Assembly: GCA_035493895.1 (NCBI GenBank)
Contig: DATJHM010000098.1
Location: 1 to 40,126, forward strand
Length of the DNA stretch: 40,126 bases
Source of the DNA: DATJHM01 sp035493895
GTDB taxonomy: Bacteria; Chloroflexota; Ktedonobacteria; Ktedonobacterales; Ktedonobacteraceae
Direction of reading: 5' to 3'
Made by a program: the position numbers and the translations under genes
Shown: piece after piece, positions 24,251-31,518 of the stretch
Numbering within the stretch: the stretch's first letter is position 1
How the letters are laid out: each line of letters opens with the position of its first letter
The notes under the pieces: model-generated
What the model saw: the letters and a program-made list of their open reading frames with translations, nothing else
Database searches by the model: none
Told to the model about the DNA's origin: nothing

Positions 24251-24618
24251 AATGTCACGTCGATACATCTGTACCCGGTCAAGTGTCATGACACCCGTTG
24301 GTACCGCTCCCCAGGCCAGTAGGGACGCCATGAAGCCGCAGCGGAATGGCGTCCGCGAACTCGCTCGATTCCGTTGGCTCCGCAGACGTGGCGTTGCGCC
24401 CTTTCCACGGGTTCGTGTGCCACAGAAAACGTGTGCCTGCGTCCCACTGGTCTGTCAAGCTTCATTACGTCTTTTTTCCCACCAGGAACACGCGCTCGAG
24501 AAGCACGGAGGAGGGCGAGATGGCCGGTGGGGGGCGGACGCCATTCGCCATGGCGTCCCTACTGAGAAAAGATGCCACGACGGAATTGATGGGAGATTCC
24601 CCTTATCTACGTGACATT
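24251..24618. repeat. Nested inverted-repeat element (AATGTCACGT outside, CAGTAGGGACGCCATG inside)
   Basis: AATGTCACGT (24251-24260) and ACGTGACATT (24609-24618) are exact inverted ends. Within them CAGTAGGGACGCCATG (24317-24332) and its exact complement at 24549-24564 bound a 248-bp inner element that has GGCCGGTGGGGGGCGGA, shared with elements A and B, near its right end. Several overlapping frames occur but none resembles a protein. It fills the gap between the hydrolase and the convergent HxlR gene. Confidence 0.8.
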
Positions 24619-24692
24619 GGTCGCAGGGGGGCCAACAGGGTCTCACGCCACTTCCTTCTTCAGGCGTTTCTTCCAGTGTGTATTTCCCCATC

Positions 24693-25067
24693 TCACACCG
24701 GTCTGCGTTCTTCCACTTCATGGCCCGTCCAATGCTCTATGCCGTTTTGTTCACAGTACCACATCCCCCACGCAGCCATCTGGTACAACACCGGCTCTAA
24801 GCTTCGTCCGAGTTCCGTCAGCGAATATTCCACCTTTGGCGGCACCTGCGCATAGATCTGTCGGTGAAGTATCCCCGCCTGTTCTAACTCGCGCAATTGC
24901 AAGGTGAGCATTTGCTGGGTCACTCCAGGAATGAGCCGCCGTAATTCACCGAAACGTTTGGTTCCACTGAGCAAGTACCACACAATCAGCGGTTTCCATT
25001 TCCCTCCGACGATCGCGAGCATCACGTCCATCGGGCACACCGCCGTCTTCTGTTGCGACTTCATCAT
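24693..25067 (-). CDS. HxlR-family transcriptional regulator
   Basis: This winged-helix protein of 124 residues has the HxlR hallmarks: a conserved N-terminal cysteine in CPMDVMLAIVGGKWKPLIVW, FGELRRLIPGVTQQMLTLQLRELEQAGI as the DNA-reading helix-turn-helix, and PPKVEYSLTELGRSL in the wing. HxlR proteins often sense electrophiles or redox change through that cysteine and control a divergent oxidoreductase or detoxification gene. The ATG at 25067 has GGAGAG six bases upstream; a longer form from 25097 would place its start codon within the operator palindrome and lacks a ribosome site. The gene is divergent from a SAM methyltransferase. Confidence 0.9.
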   Translation of the reverse strand: MMKSQQKTAVCPMDVMLAIVGGKWKPLIVWYLLSGTKRFGELRRLIPGVTQQMLTLQLRELEQAGILHRQIYAQVPPKVEYSLTELGRSLEPVLYQMAAWGMWYCEQNGIEHWTGHEVEERRPV

Positions 25068-25081
25068 GCGTATCTCTCCAG

Positions 25082-25101
25082 TAGTATGATTTTCCATACT
25101 A
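25082..25101. promoter_or_regulatory. HxlR-type operator palindrome
   Basis: TAGTATG (25082-25088) and CATACTA (25095-25101) are exact inverted repeats with a 6-bp AT-rich spacer, immediately upstream of the hxlR-type start codon and in the HxlR-methyltransferase divergent region. Placement predicts autoregulation. Confidence 0.7.
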
Positions 25102-25290
25102 TGTCAGATCATTTTGTGTACTTGTTTCTCTTATTATTATCAGGTACATTCATTGTAACAGGAAGATATAGAGCTATGCAACACTTCTCGACTCGACCTG
25201 AGGAGCTGTGGTCATCCTGATTAGAGAAGAAATGTACGGTTCTCAAGATCTATAGACGGAGAGAGGCTCTCTCTGAAAGGAACAAGATTT

Positions 25291-25974
25291 ATGCATTCGT
25301 TCACACAATCCCCTCATAAGGAATCGGGCGAGGTGCTGACACGAGGGCACGTCCTCAATTGGGGCTGGCGCTATGATCTGATGCTGTGGTGGAGCAACGT
25401 TCTACTGCGTGGCAAGTGGCAGGCGCTTGAGCAGATGATTCTCGATCTGGCCCGGTTTCAAAGGGGAGAAGCTGTACTGGATGTGGGGTGTGGCACCGGC
25501 GTGCTAGCGCTGAAAGCGTACGCTCGTGTTGGGGCAACTGGCCGTGTGTCAGGCGTTGATCCTGGACCCAGACAGATCGCTCGTGCCCGTTCCAAAGCGG
25601 CTCGACGTGGTTCCTCCATCGACTTCCAGGTCGGGGTGATCGAGCAACTCGCCTTCCCTGACCAGTCGTTCGATGTCGTGCTAAGTACCTTCGTGATGCA
25701 CATGTTACCTGACGATCTCAAGCGTCAGGGCCTGACCGAAATTGCTCGCGTCCTCAAACCGGGAGGACGCCTGCTGGTTGTTGATACCAGACGCCCGGAG
25801 GAGCACGACCAACCTGGACAACCTGTCCATACCGGTCCCTGGAACAGTGGCATCCAGGATCAGCCGCAATTGCTGCAAGAAGCGGGATTCTCGCAGATTG
25901 AAAGCGGCGCGCTAGAGATCGAGGGGGCAAAACTTCCTGGCATCGGCTTTGTATTGGGGAGGAGATCTTCGTGA
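25291..25974 (+). CDS. Class I SAM-dependent methyltransferase (UbiE/COQ5-like)
   Basis: This 227-residue protein contains a Rossmann-type methyltransferase core: motif I LDVGCGTG (63-70), the acidic residue of motif II in SGVDPGPRQIARAR (about 82-95), VIEQLAFPDQSFDVVLSTFVMHML (motif IV region) and VLKPGGRLLVVDT. The substrate-defining N-terminal part is aromatic-rich (VLNWGWRYDLMLWWSN), suggesting a hydrophobic substrate. The family includes quinone, sterol and antibiotic methyltransferases. The ATG follows GAAAGGAAC. It lies opposite an HxlR regulator with an operator in between and may be part of its regulon. It ends next to a repeat module. Confidence 0.87.
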   Translation: MHSFTQSPHKESGEVLTRGHVLNWGWRYDLMLWWSNVLLRGKWQALEQMILDLARFQRGEAVLDVGCGTGVLALKAYARVGATGRVSGVDPGPRQIARARSKAARRGSSIDFQVGVIEQLAFPDQSFDVVLSTFVMHMLPDDLKRQGLTEIARVLKPGGRLLVVDTRRPEEHDQPGQPVHTGPWNSGIQDQPQLLQEAGFSQIESGALEIEGAKLPGIGFVLGRRSS

Positions 25975-25978
25975 GCTC

Positions 25979-26107
25979 CCATAGGCATTCAGTGAAGTGA
26001 CGTAGACTCAGTAGTGGCATGGTGGAGAGGAACGGAACGGTGCCTGCGAACTCGCTCGACCCCTCTCGCCCTTGAGAGGAGAGGCGGTTCACTTCATGCC
26101 CATGGGA
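25979..26107. repeat. Composite repeat: flank-module-flank, as at 23443-23572
   Basis: The flank CCATAGGCATTCAGTGAAG begins at about 25979 and its complement TTCACTTCATGCCCATGGG closes the element at about 26107. The 65-bp CAGTAGTGGCATGGTGGAGA module at 26009-26073 lies between them. It begins right after the methyltransferase stop codon. Confidence 0.78.
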
Positions 26108-26356
26108 GGCTTTCATGAGTTCCTTTTGTGCTTGAATCGGGAACAAGCAATGAATAGCCATACAGCGTATGCATGTAATAACCGCTATCCAGCCCTTCAT
26201 GACCGCTTACGTAGCGCAGAACCAGATGCAGAAGAGCCGCTATTCTCTGGCGGGGTTGATGAGCCATTCCGTGAGCAGGATTCCGAATTTACAAGCAGCA
26301 AGAGATGACAAAAGAAGTTGCTAGTGGAAAAATGAAGCTCAATCTGCAACTCAGGC
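26108..26356. other. Intergenic DNA upstream of the palindromic operator
   Basis: No gene can be supported here. Short frames on the plus strand (26072-26308 and 26305-26526) have no recognisable similarity; the latter would overlap the operator and the monooxygenase start. The stretch separates the repeat from the promoter of the FAD monooxygenase. Confidence 0.35.
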
Positions 26357-26411
26357 TTGACAAGTTAACGATATATCGTTATTATTATAATAACGATATA
26401 TCGTTAACTTG
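26357..26411 (+). promoter_or_regulatory. Promoter embedded in a 51-bp perfect palindromic operator
   Basis: TTGACA (26357-26362) and TATTAT (26380-26385) are spaced by 17 bp, a near-consensus sigma70 promoter for the monooxygenase gene. The bases 26361-26385 and 26387-26411 form a perfect 25-bp inverted repeat around one central T. Each arm itself contains the 16-bp palindrome TAACGATATATCGTTA, so the site offers two identical binding units that overlap the -35/-10 spacer and the start region. This is a strong repressor site. No TetR or PadR gene is adjacent, so the repressor is unknown. Confidence 0.85.
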
Positions 26412-26425
26412 TAAGAAAAGGAAAA

Positions 26426-27571
26426 ATGATGTTGGAACAATCTGTTACTATTATCGGCGCAGGTCTTGGCGGTCTTACCCTTGCCAGTATACTGCACAGG
26501 CACGGTATGAATACGACCATTTATGAGCTTGAAGCATCGGCGACCGCCCGTCATCAGGGGAGCGTTCTGGACATGCATGAAGAGTCAGGTCAGCTGGCCT
26601 TGCGCAAGGCTGGACTTTTTGAGGCATTTCGAAAAAAGGTCATCCCAGGTGGTGACGATATGCGTATTCTTGATAAGACCGGGGCCGTGCGTTTGCAACA
26701 GCGTGGGGACGATGTTCGGCCAGAGATTGATCGCGGAGCACTGCGCGAGATCTTGTTGCAATCACTGCCTGCTCACTTCATTCATTGGGGAAGCAAAGTC
26801 ACACGTGTCATCAAACGCGAAGGGGGCAGACATGAGGTCATCCTGGCGAGCGGAGAGACGTTCGCCACGCAACTGTTGATTGGCGCAGATGGTGCCTGGT
26901 CAAAAGTCAGGCCGATGCTTTCCGCTGCGCAACCGATCTATCTGGATATCTCCTTTGTCGAAACGTATCTCCTTGACGCCGATATGCGTCATGCGGAGTG
27001 TGCTGCTCTGGTTGGGCGCGGCTCGATGTTCGCGCTGTCCGACGAAAAGGGTCTGCTGACGCACCGAGACAGCGAGGGGCGCATCCATGTTTTTGTGGCG
27101 CTCAAAACTCCCGAGCATTGGGCAACTTCCGGTGAGATTGACTTTCGTGATACTGAGGCTGCCAGGTCGGCGCTGCTCAATCACTTTACTGGCTGGGATG
27201 ATCGGCTACGTGCCCTGATTGCCAGAAGTGATACAGAGTTTCTTCCTCATGGTATCTACACGCTACCCATTGGTCACCGCTGGGAACGCGTCCCTGGAGT
27301 CACCTTGCTTGGTGATGCCGCTCACCTGATGTCACCCTTTGCAGGCGAGGGTGCCAATCTCGCCATGCTTGATGCTGCGGATCTGGCCGAAGCCATTCTG
27401 GCGCATCCGGACGATGTGGAAACAGCTCTCGCATCATACGAAGCAGCAGTCTTCCCGCGCAGCGAAGCCTCCGCTGACGAATCCGCCAGCAATCTTCTTA
27501 TCAGCTTCCGCTCTGACGCTCCTCAGGGCATGCTTGAGCTGATGACTCACCATGGTCCTCAAGAAGGTTGA
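26426..27571 (+). CDS. TetX-like FAD-dependent monooxygenase
   Basis: This 381-residue flavoprotein belongs to the group A aromatic hydroxylases. It has the FAD dinucleotide motif GAGLGG (11-16) with E34 at the end of the second strand, the TetX-type segment LDMHEESGQLALRKAGL (48-64), GADGAWSKVR (153-162) and GDAAHLMSPFAGEGAN (296-311). The pattern is close to tetracycline-inactivating TetX enzymes and related monooxygenases, but resistance cannot be concluded from sequence; a natural aromatic substrate is equally likely. Two adjacent ATGs (26426, 26429) follow AAAAGGAAAA; the second is equally possible. Transcription is probably controlled by the palindrome just upstream. Converges with an SDR gene. 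Confidence 0.88.
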   Translation: MMLEQSVTIIGAGLGGLTLASILHRHGMNTTIYELEASATARHQGSVLDMHEESGQLALRKAGLFEAFRKKVIPGGDDMRILDKTGAVRLQQRGDDVRPEIDRGALREILLQSLPAHFIHWGSKVTRVIKREGGRHEVILASGETFATQLLIGADGAWSKVRPMLSAAQPIYLDISFVETYLLDADMRHAECAALVGRGSMFALSDEKGLLTHRDSEGRIHVFVALKTPEHWATSGEIDFRDTEAARSALLNHFTGWDDRLRALIARSDTEFLPHGIYTLPIGHRWERVPGVTLLGDAAHLMSPFAGEGANLAMLDAADLAEAILAHPDDVETALASYEAAVFPRSEASADESASNLLISFRSDAPQGMLELMTHHGPQEG

Positions 27572-27810
27572 GTGCGAAATTGGTCTCATGTGTAGACTAT
27601 GCGTCGTCCAAACAGGACGATTCTGATGACGTATCACCTGAAGACTTTAGCTGCCAGGAAAGAGAGAGGTTTTTTAAGCAGCATCGTCTGAATAGGGAAA
27701 GGATTCTGCGGTCTTTTTCAGCGAAATTATTTGAGAGAGAAGCGAATTTATTTTATGAGAATTATCAGGTATTCTCCCAGTCTGACCTGGAAGAAATCGA
27801 ATGCGAGCTC

Positions 27811-27843
27811 GGATCGCGCTCACACAAGCGGCGAGCGCGATCC
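27811..27843. terminator. 11-bp perfect hairpin between monooxygenase and SDR gene
   Basis: GGATCGCGCTC (27811-27821) and GAGCGCGATCC (27833-27843) are exact complements around an 11-base loop. Located in the 306-bp convergent gap, it could terminate both transcripts. The TGGCACACCTTTTA tail is only partly T-rich. The gap also holds a 98-codon TTG-initiated frame (27568-27864) without recognisable similarity, not called as a gene. Confidence 0.6.
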
Positions 27844-27877
27844 TGGCACACCTTTTATCCATAGACTTGCGGAACAT

Positions 27878-28612
27878 TTAAAGGCGGCTTGGATACAGTG
27901 TCAGCTCAGCCACATGCGCGCGTGCAGGCAGTCCCATCACAAAGAGGCACGCGTCCGCAACATCCTCCGGTTGCAGCGCATGCGCCATTACCTCGGGGGG
28001 CGTCGGCACTGGTCGTTTCAAGACCATCGGCGTATCGGTCAGGCCCGGGAAAATGACCGTCGTGCGTATACCGTGCTCGCGCTCCTCTTCCATCGTACCG
28101 TGCGCCAGCCCGACGATCCCGGCCTTGCCCGTCTGATAGGAGATGCCGGAACGATCGGGCTTTTTCGCGGACGATGAGGAGATGTAGATCAGCAGCCCCT
28201 CCTCCTGCTTACGAAAAATCGGGATGACAGCCTGTGTCAGGTAAAACGCGGTCGTGAGATTAATTGCCATCATGTTCGCCCAACTCTCGGCAGTCAGCTC
28301 ATCGATGGTGCGACGAGGCAGATTGGTGCCGACCGAGTAGACGACGGTGGTGATCCGGCCGTAGGTCTGCAAGATTGTCTCCAGCAGACGGTCTATCTCA
28401 GCCTGCTTCAGCAGATCCGTCGCGACCACCAGGGCTGACCCTCCCTTTTGTTTGATAGAAGCCGCAATCTGCTCAAGCGCCGCAGCATCACGTGCGGCAA
28501 GTACCACGTGCGCGCCTGCTTCCGCCGCCGCAATTGCCGTGGCTTTCCCCATACCGCTGCTGGCTCCCGCCACCAGAACTACCTGTTTACTGAGATTGTG
28601 TTGCTGTGTCAT
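27878..28612 (-). CDS. SDR-family oxidoreductase (second of pair)
   Basis: This 244-residue short-chain dehydrogenase has the cofactor loop GASSGMG (16-22), catalytic Y159 and K163 (SYQTGK), an upstream serine in ISSSSAK (about 144-150) and N118. The usual NNAG motif reads YSVGTN, a departure seen in divergent SDRs. R41 after the second strand suggests NADP preference. It begins two bases after the stop codon of the upstream SDR gene, so both are co-transcribed and probably act in one pathway of alcohol or ketone conversion. No other pathway gene is linked. Confidence 0.85.
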   Translation of the reverse strand: MTQQHNLSKQVVLVAGASSGMGKATAIAAAEAGAHVVLAARDAAALEQIAASIKQKGGSALVVATDLLKQAEIDRLLETILQTYGRITTVVYSVGTNLPRRTIDELTAESWANMMAINLTTAFYLTQAVIPIFRKQEEGLLIYISSSSAKKPDRSGISYQTGKAGIVGLAHGTMEEEREHGIRTTVIFPGLTDTPMVLKRPVPTPPEVMAHALQPEDVADACLFVMGLPARAHVAELTLYPSRL

Positions 28613-28614
28613 GG

Positions 28615-29376
28615 TTAAAAAACCCCCTGTCCACCATTAACTTCTATGGTCTCGCCTGCAATAAACGTTGACCACGGCGAGGCCAGGAACAGTGCCGCCC
28701 CCGCGACATCTTCCGGCTGGCCCTCTCGTCCCAGCGGCGTGCGGTTCACTCCCGCCTGACGACCCTCCGGCGTATTGAAGCGGTCATGAAAACGCGTGGC
28801 GATCAGGCCCGGCGCAATACCGTTGACGCGAATACCCTGTGGACCGACTTCTTTCGCCAGTGAGCGGGTAAAGGTCAGGATACCACCTTTTGTTGCCGCA
28901 TAGTGCGCGGCCCCTGCTCCACCGCCATCGTGAGCCGCAAGCGAGCTGATCGTGATAATGACACCCTGCTTGGCCTGCTCCATATATGGTAGCACAGCCT
29001 TGCAGCTCAAGAATGTGCTCGTGAGATTGACGGCGATCGCTTGATTCCACAGCTCGAGCGAACAGTCCCTGACCTTCGAGCGTTGCAGGATGCCCCCGCT
29101 ATTGGCGACCAGCACATCGATCTGGCCAAAACGCTCTATCGTCGCAGCCACGACGCGTGCAACATCGGCTTCTTGCGTCAGGTCACCATAGATAGCGAGC
29201 GCTTTTCCTCCTGCCTGCTCAATGCTTGCCGCAACCTCTCTGGCATCGGCCTCGCTGGTATAATAGGTCAACACCACGGACGCTCCATAGCCTCCGAACG
29301 CCTCCGCAATGCTGCGCCCAATGCCAGAAGCGCCTCCGGTGACGAGAACGACCTGATCCTTGAATGTGAAATCCAT
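28615..29376 (-). CDS. SDR-family oxidoreductase (3-oxoacyl-ACP-reductase-like, first of pair)
   Basis: This 253-residue classical SDR has TGGASGIG (13-20), ANSG in place of NNAG, N117, S144, Y159 and K163 (YAATKGG), and the terminal ETIEVNGGQG typical of FabG/sugar-dehydrogenase-like SDRs. All catalytic residues are in place. The start at 29376 has AGAGGA at eight bases; the extended frame to 29406 lacks support. It is the upstream member of a two-SDR operon; two enzymes of the same fold suggest oxidation of one intermediate and reduction of another, but the substrate is unknown. A palindromic repeat lies just upstream. Confidence 0.86.
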   Translation of the reverse strand: MDFTFKDQVVLVTGGASGIGRSIAEAFGGYGASVVLTYYTSEADAREVAASIEQAGGKALAIYGDLTQEADVARVVAATIERFGQIDVLVANSGGILQRSKVRDCSLELWNQAIAVNLTSTFLSCKAVLPYMEQAKQGVIITISSLAAHDGGGAGAAHYAATKGGILTFTRSLAKEVGPQGIRVNGIAPGLIATRFHDRFNTPEGRQAGVNRTPLGREGQPEDVAGAALFLASPWSTFIAGETIEVNGGQGVF

Positions 29377-29459
29377 TGGTATTTTTCCTCTCTTTTTCTG
29401 TTCCAACAGTGAACGGATCGCGAGAATTTCCGTTGCCCATAGATATTACGATAAGAACC

Positions 29460-29599
29460 CCGTAGAGGCGTTGCTTGTCTGTAATGTCACGGAAAGAAGG
29501 CGAATCCGCCTGTGGACGTGACCTGACGGCTTGTCTGTACCCGGTGCCCATCGATCGCCCTTCTTTTCGTGACATTGCAGACAAGCAGCGATTCTACGG
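29460..29599. repeat. 140-bp MITE-like element with 40-bp terminal inverted repeats
   Basis: The arms 29460-29499 and 29560-29599 match at 35 of 40 positions and join two modules seen separately elsewhere: CCGTAGAG.CGC.GCTTGTCTG and AATGTCACGGAAAGAAG. The 60-bp interior includes GGTGCCCATCGATC, shared with 18936-18950. It is non-coding and lies between the SDR operon promoter and the end of the ABC permease operon. Confidence 0.87.
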
Positions 29600-29611
29600 A
29601 ATTGATGGGAG

Positions 29612-30499
29612 CTACCGCCCCCCAAAGCCAGAGATCACGATACCGCGCACAAACCAGCGTTGTGCGAAGATGTACAGCGCCGCAATCGGGATAATTGCCA
29701 GCGTTGCCGCCGCCATGAGTAGGTTCCAGGCGACTGCATATTCTCCCTGGAAACTGAGGAGCCCGACCGATATCAGCGACGTTGCATCGCTATTCGACAT
29801 AATTAAGGGCCAGAGCAGGTTGTTCCACTGCATGAGAAAGACGAAGATCGCGAGCGTTGCCAGCGCGGTCCCCGAAAGCGGCAGGATGATCTGTATAAAG
29901 CAGCGCAGGCGGGAGGCTCCATCGATCCGTGCCGCATCTTCCAGTTCATACGGGATGGTCAGGAAGAACTGGCGTAGGAGAAAGGTGCCAAACGCCGTGA
30001 ATGCCTGCGGAATGATCAGGCCCTGGAAGGTATTGACCCAGTTCAAATCTTTCATCAAAATGAAGAGCGGAATCACCGTGACCTGCGAGGGCACAATCAG
30101 CGTGCTCAGGTACAGCAAAAAGAGTACATTGCGTCCAGGAAAGCGCAGACGGGCGAAGGCATAGGCCGCGAATGCCGAAGTGATCGTCTTCAAAATGGTA
30201 ATGCTGCCAGCGACCAGTAACGTGTTCAGTAGATACTGGCCAAATGGCGCAAAGTTCCAGGCCTGCAAAAAGTTCTCTGGATGCCAGACGCTCGGCCACC
30301 AGGTAGGCGGGATCAGCGAAAGCTCGCTTTCAGATTTAAACGCCGTTATGATCATCCAGAGGATCGGCACCAGCGTGATCAGCGCCAGAATGGTCAGGAG
30401 GAGATAGGTGAGAAGGACACGATAGCGCCTGTTGCGCTGCTTCCGCTGCATGGATCGGTGCATCGCAAGCCGTTCCAGGTTCATTGCCATACTGCTCAT
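29612..30499 (-). CDS. ABC sugar transporter permease, MalG-type
   Basis: This 295-residue inner-membrane protein has six predicted helices and the cytoplasmic EAA loop near residues 185-205 (EDAARIDGASRLRCFIQIILP), which docks to the ABC ATPase. It belongs to the CUT1 group (MalG-like) that imports di- or oligosaccharides and glycosides. The ATG follows GAGGAGG at six bases. It is 12 bp downstream of the MalF-type partner. No ATPase gene is present in the operon, so a shared MsiK/UgpC-type ATPase encoded elsewhere is probably used. Confidence 0.92.
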   Translation of the reverse strand: MSSMAMNLERLAMHRSMQRKQRNRRYRVLLTYLLLTILALITLVPILWMIITAFKSESELSLIPPTWWPSVWHPENFLQAWNFAPFGQYLLNTLLVAGSITILKTITSAFAAYAFARLRFPGRNVLFLLYLSTLIVPSQVTVIPLFILMKDLNWVNTFQGLIIPQAFTAFGTFLLRQFFLTIPYELEDAARIDGASRLRCFIQIILPLSGTALATLAIFVFLMQWNNLLWPLIMSNSDATSLISVGLLSFQGEYAVAWNLLMAAATLAIIPIAALYIFAQRWFVRGIVISGFGGR

Positions 30500-30511
30500 G
30501 TTCTTCCTCCT

Positions 30512-31450
30512 CTAATCGTAGGATACCAGGCGTCGCTGGAACCAGAACTGGATCAACGTACATACGAAGACGATAGCAAAAAGCACCCAGGCGATCGCAG
30601 ATGCATAGCCCATGTGAAATGATTGAAAGCCCACCTGATAGATATTCATGACCAGCGTGGTCGTTGCCAGCCCGGGTCCGCCCTGCGTCATCACCAGTGC
30701 CTGATCGAAAATCTGAAATGAGCCAATGGTCGTCATCACCACCACAAAAAATGTGACCGGCGAGAGCAACGGAAAGGTCACATAGCGAAAACGCTGCCAG
30801 GGTGACGCCCCATCCATGAGCGCCGCTTCATATAGATGCTGCGGGATATTTTGTAGCCCGGCGAGAAACAGCACCATATTGTAGCCGAACGATTTCCAGA
30901 CGCTCAGGAGGATCAGCGCAGGCATGGCCCAGACGGGACTGGTGAGCCAGGCCGGACCATGGATGCCTACCAGAGACAGCAACTGGTTCACCAATCCCGT
31001 CTCTGGCAGGTAGAGCCATTTCCAGACGAGCGCAATCGCGACCGTCAGCGTCACATAGGGCAACAGAAAGATGGCCCGGTAGATGTTCATGCCTGGCAAC
31101 TGCTGGTTCGTCAGCAGCGCGATCCCCAGTCCGACGATCACCGCCAGCGGTACGCTGACCACGACAAAGTAGAGGGTATTCACCAGTGCCGCATGAAAAA
31201 CATTATCGGTCAGCAGTTGCTTATAGTTGCCCAGACCCACGAAATTGGCTCCCAGGAGCAGGTCCCAGTTATAGAAAGAGATCACGAATGCTGCTATGAT
31301 CGGTATCGCACTGAATACAAGGAAGCCGATCATGTTGGGAAACAGAAAAATGAAGGCAATGGAAGCTTCTCTCTTCCCTTGCATGCGCTGAGAGCGACGA
31401 AATCGCCTGGGCAACTGCGTCTCCGGTTCTATTGCGAGTGTATCTGCCAT
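30512..31450 (-). CDS. ABC sugar transporter permease, MalF-type
   Basis: This 312-residue protein has about six membrane helices and the EAA motif LYEAALMDGASPWQRFRYVTFPLL near residue 210, the signature of the larger permease of CUT1 sugar importers. The N-terminal 30 residues are basic and cytoplasmic. It pairs with the adjacent MalG-type gene to form the heterodimeric channel. It lies 68 bp after the binding-protein gene. The ATG is preceded by GGGAGAT. The missing cognate ATPase is the main gap in the system. Confidence 0.92.
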   Translation of the reverse strand: MADTLAIEPETQLPRRFRRSQRMQGKREASIAFIFLFPNMIGFLVFSAIPIIAAFVISFYNWDLLLGANFVGLGNYKQLLTDNVFHAALVNTLYFVVVSVPLAVIVGLGIALLTNQQLPGMNIYRAIFLLPYVTLTVAIALVWKWLYLPETGLVNQLLSLVGIHGPAWLTSPVWAMPALILLSVWKSFGYNMVLFLAGLQNIPQHLYEAALMDGASPWQRFRYVTFPLLSPVTFFVVVMTTIGSFQIFDQALVMTQGGPGLATTTLVMNIYQVGFQSFHMGYASAIAWVLFAIVFVCTLIQFWFQRRLVSYD

Positions 31451-31518
31451 AACTATCTCCCAGATGGTCTGATGGCCCCATACTGCTTATAGTGCAGATG
31501 AGACCATCAGCTACATGT

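Noticed and set aside
24252..24907. Several overlapping 60-170-codon frames in the 24.2-24.9 kb region
   Set aside because: They arise from GC-rich palindromic repeats and from the complement of the HxlR gene.
26426..27571. Calling the monooxygenase a confirmed tetracycline-resistance gene
   Set aside because: Similarity to TetX motifs is shared by many environmental aromatic monooxygenases; substrate cannot be decided from sequence.
27568..27864. 98-codon frame overlapping the monooxygenase stop
   Set aside because: TTG start, no similarity seen, and its end runs through a hairpin typical of a terminator.
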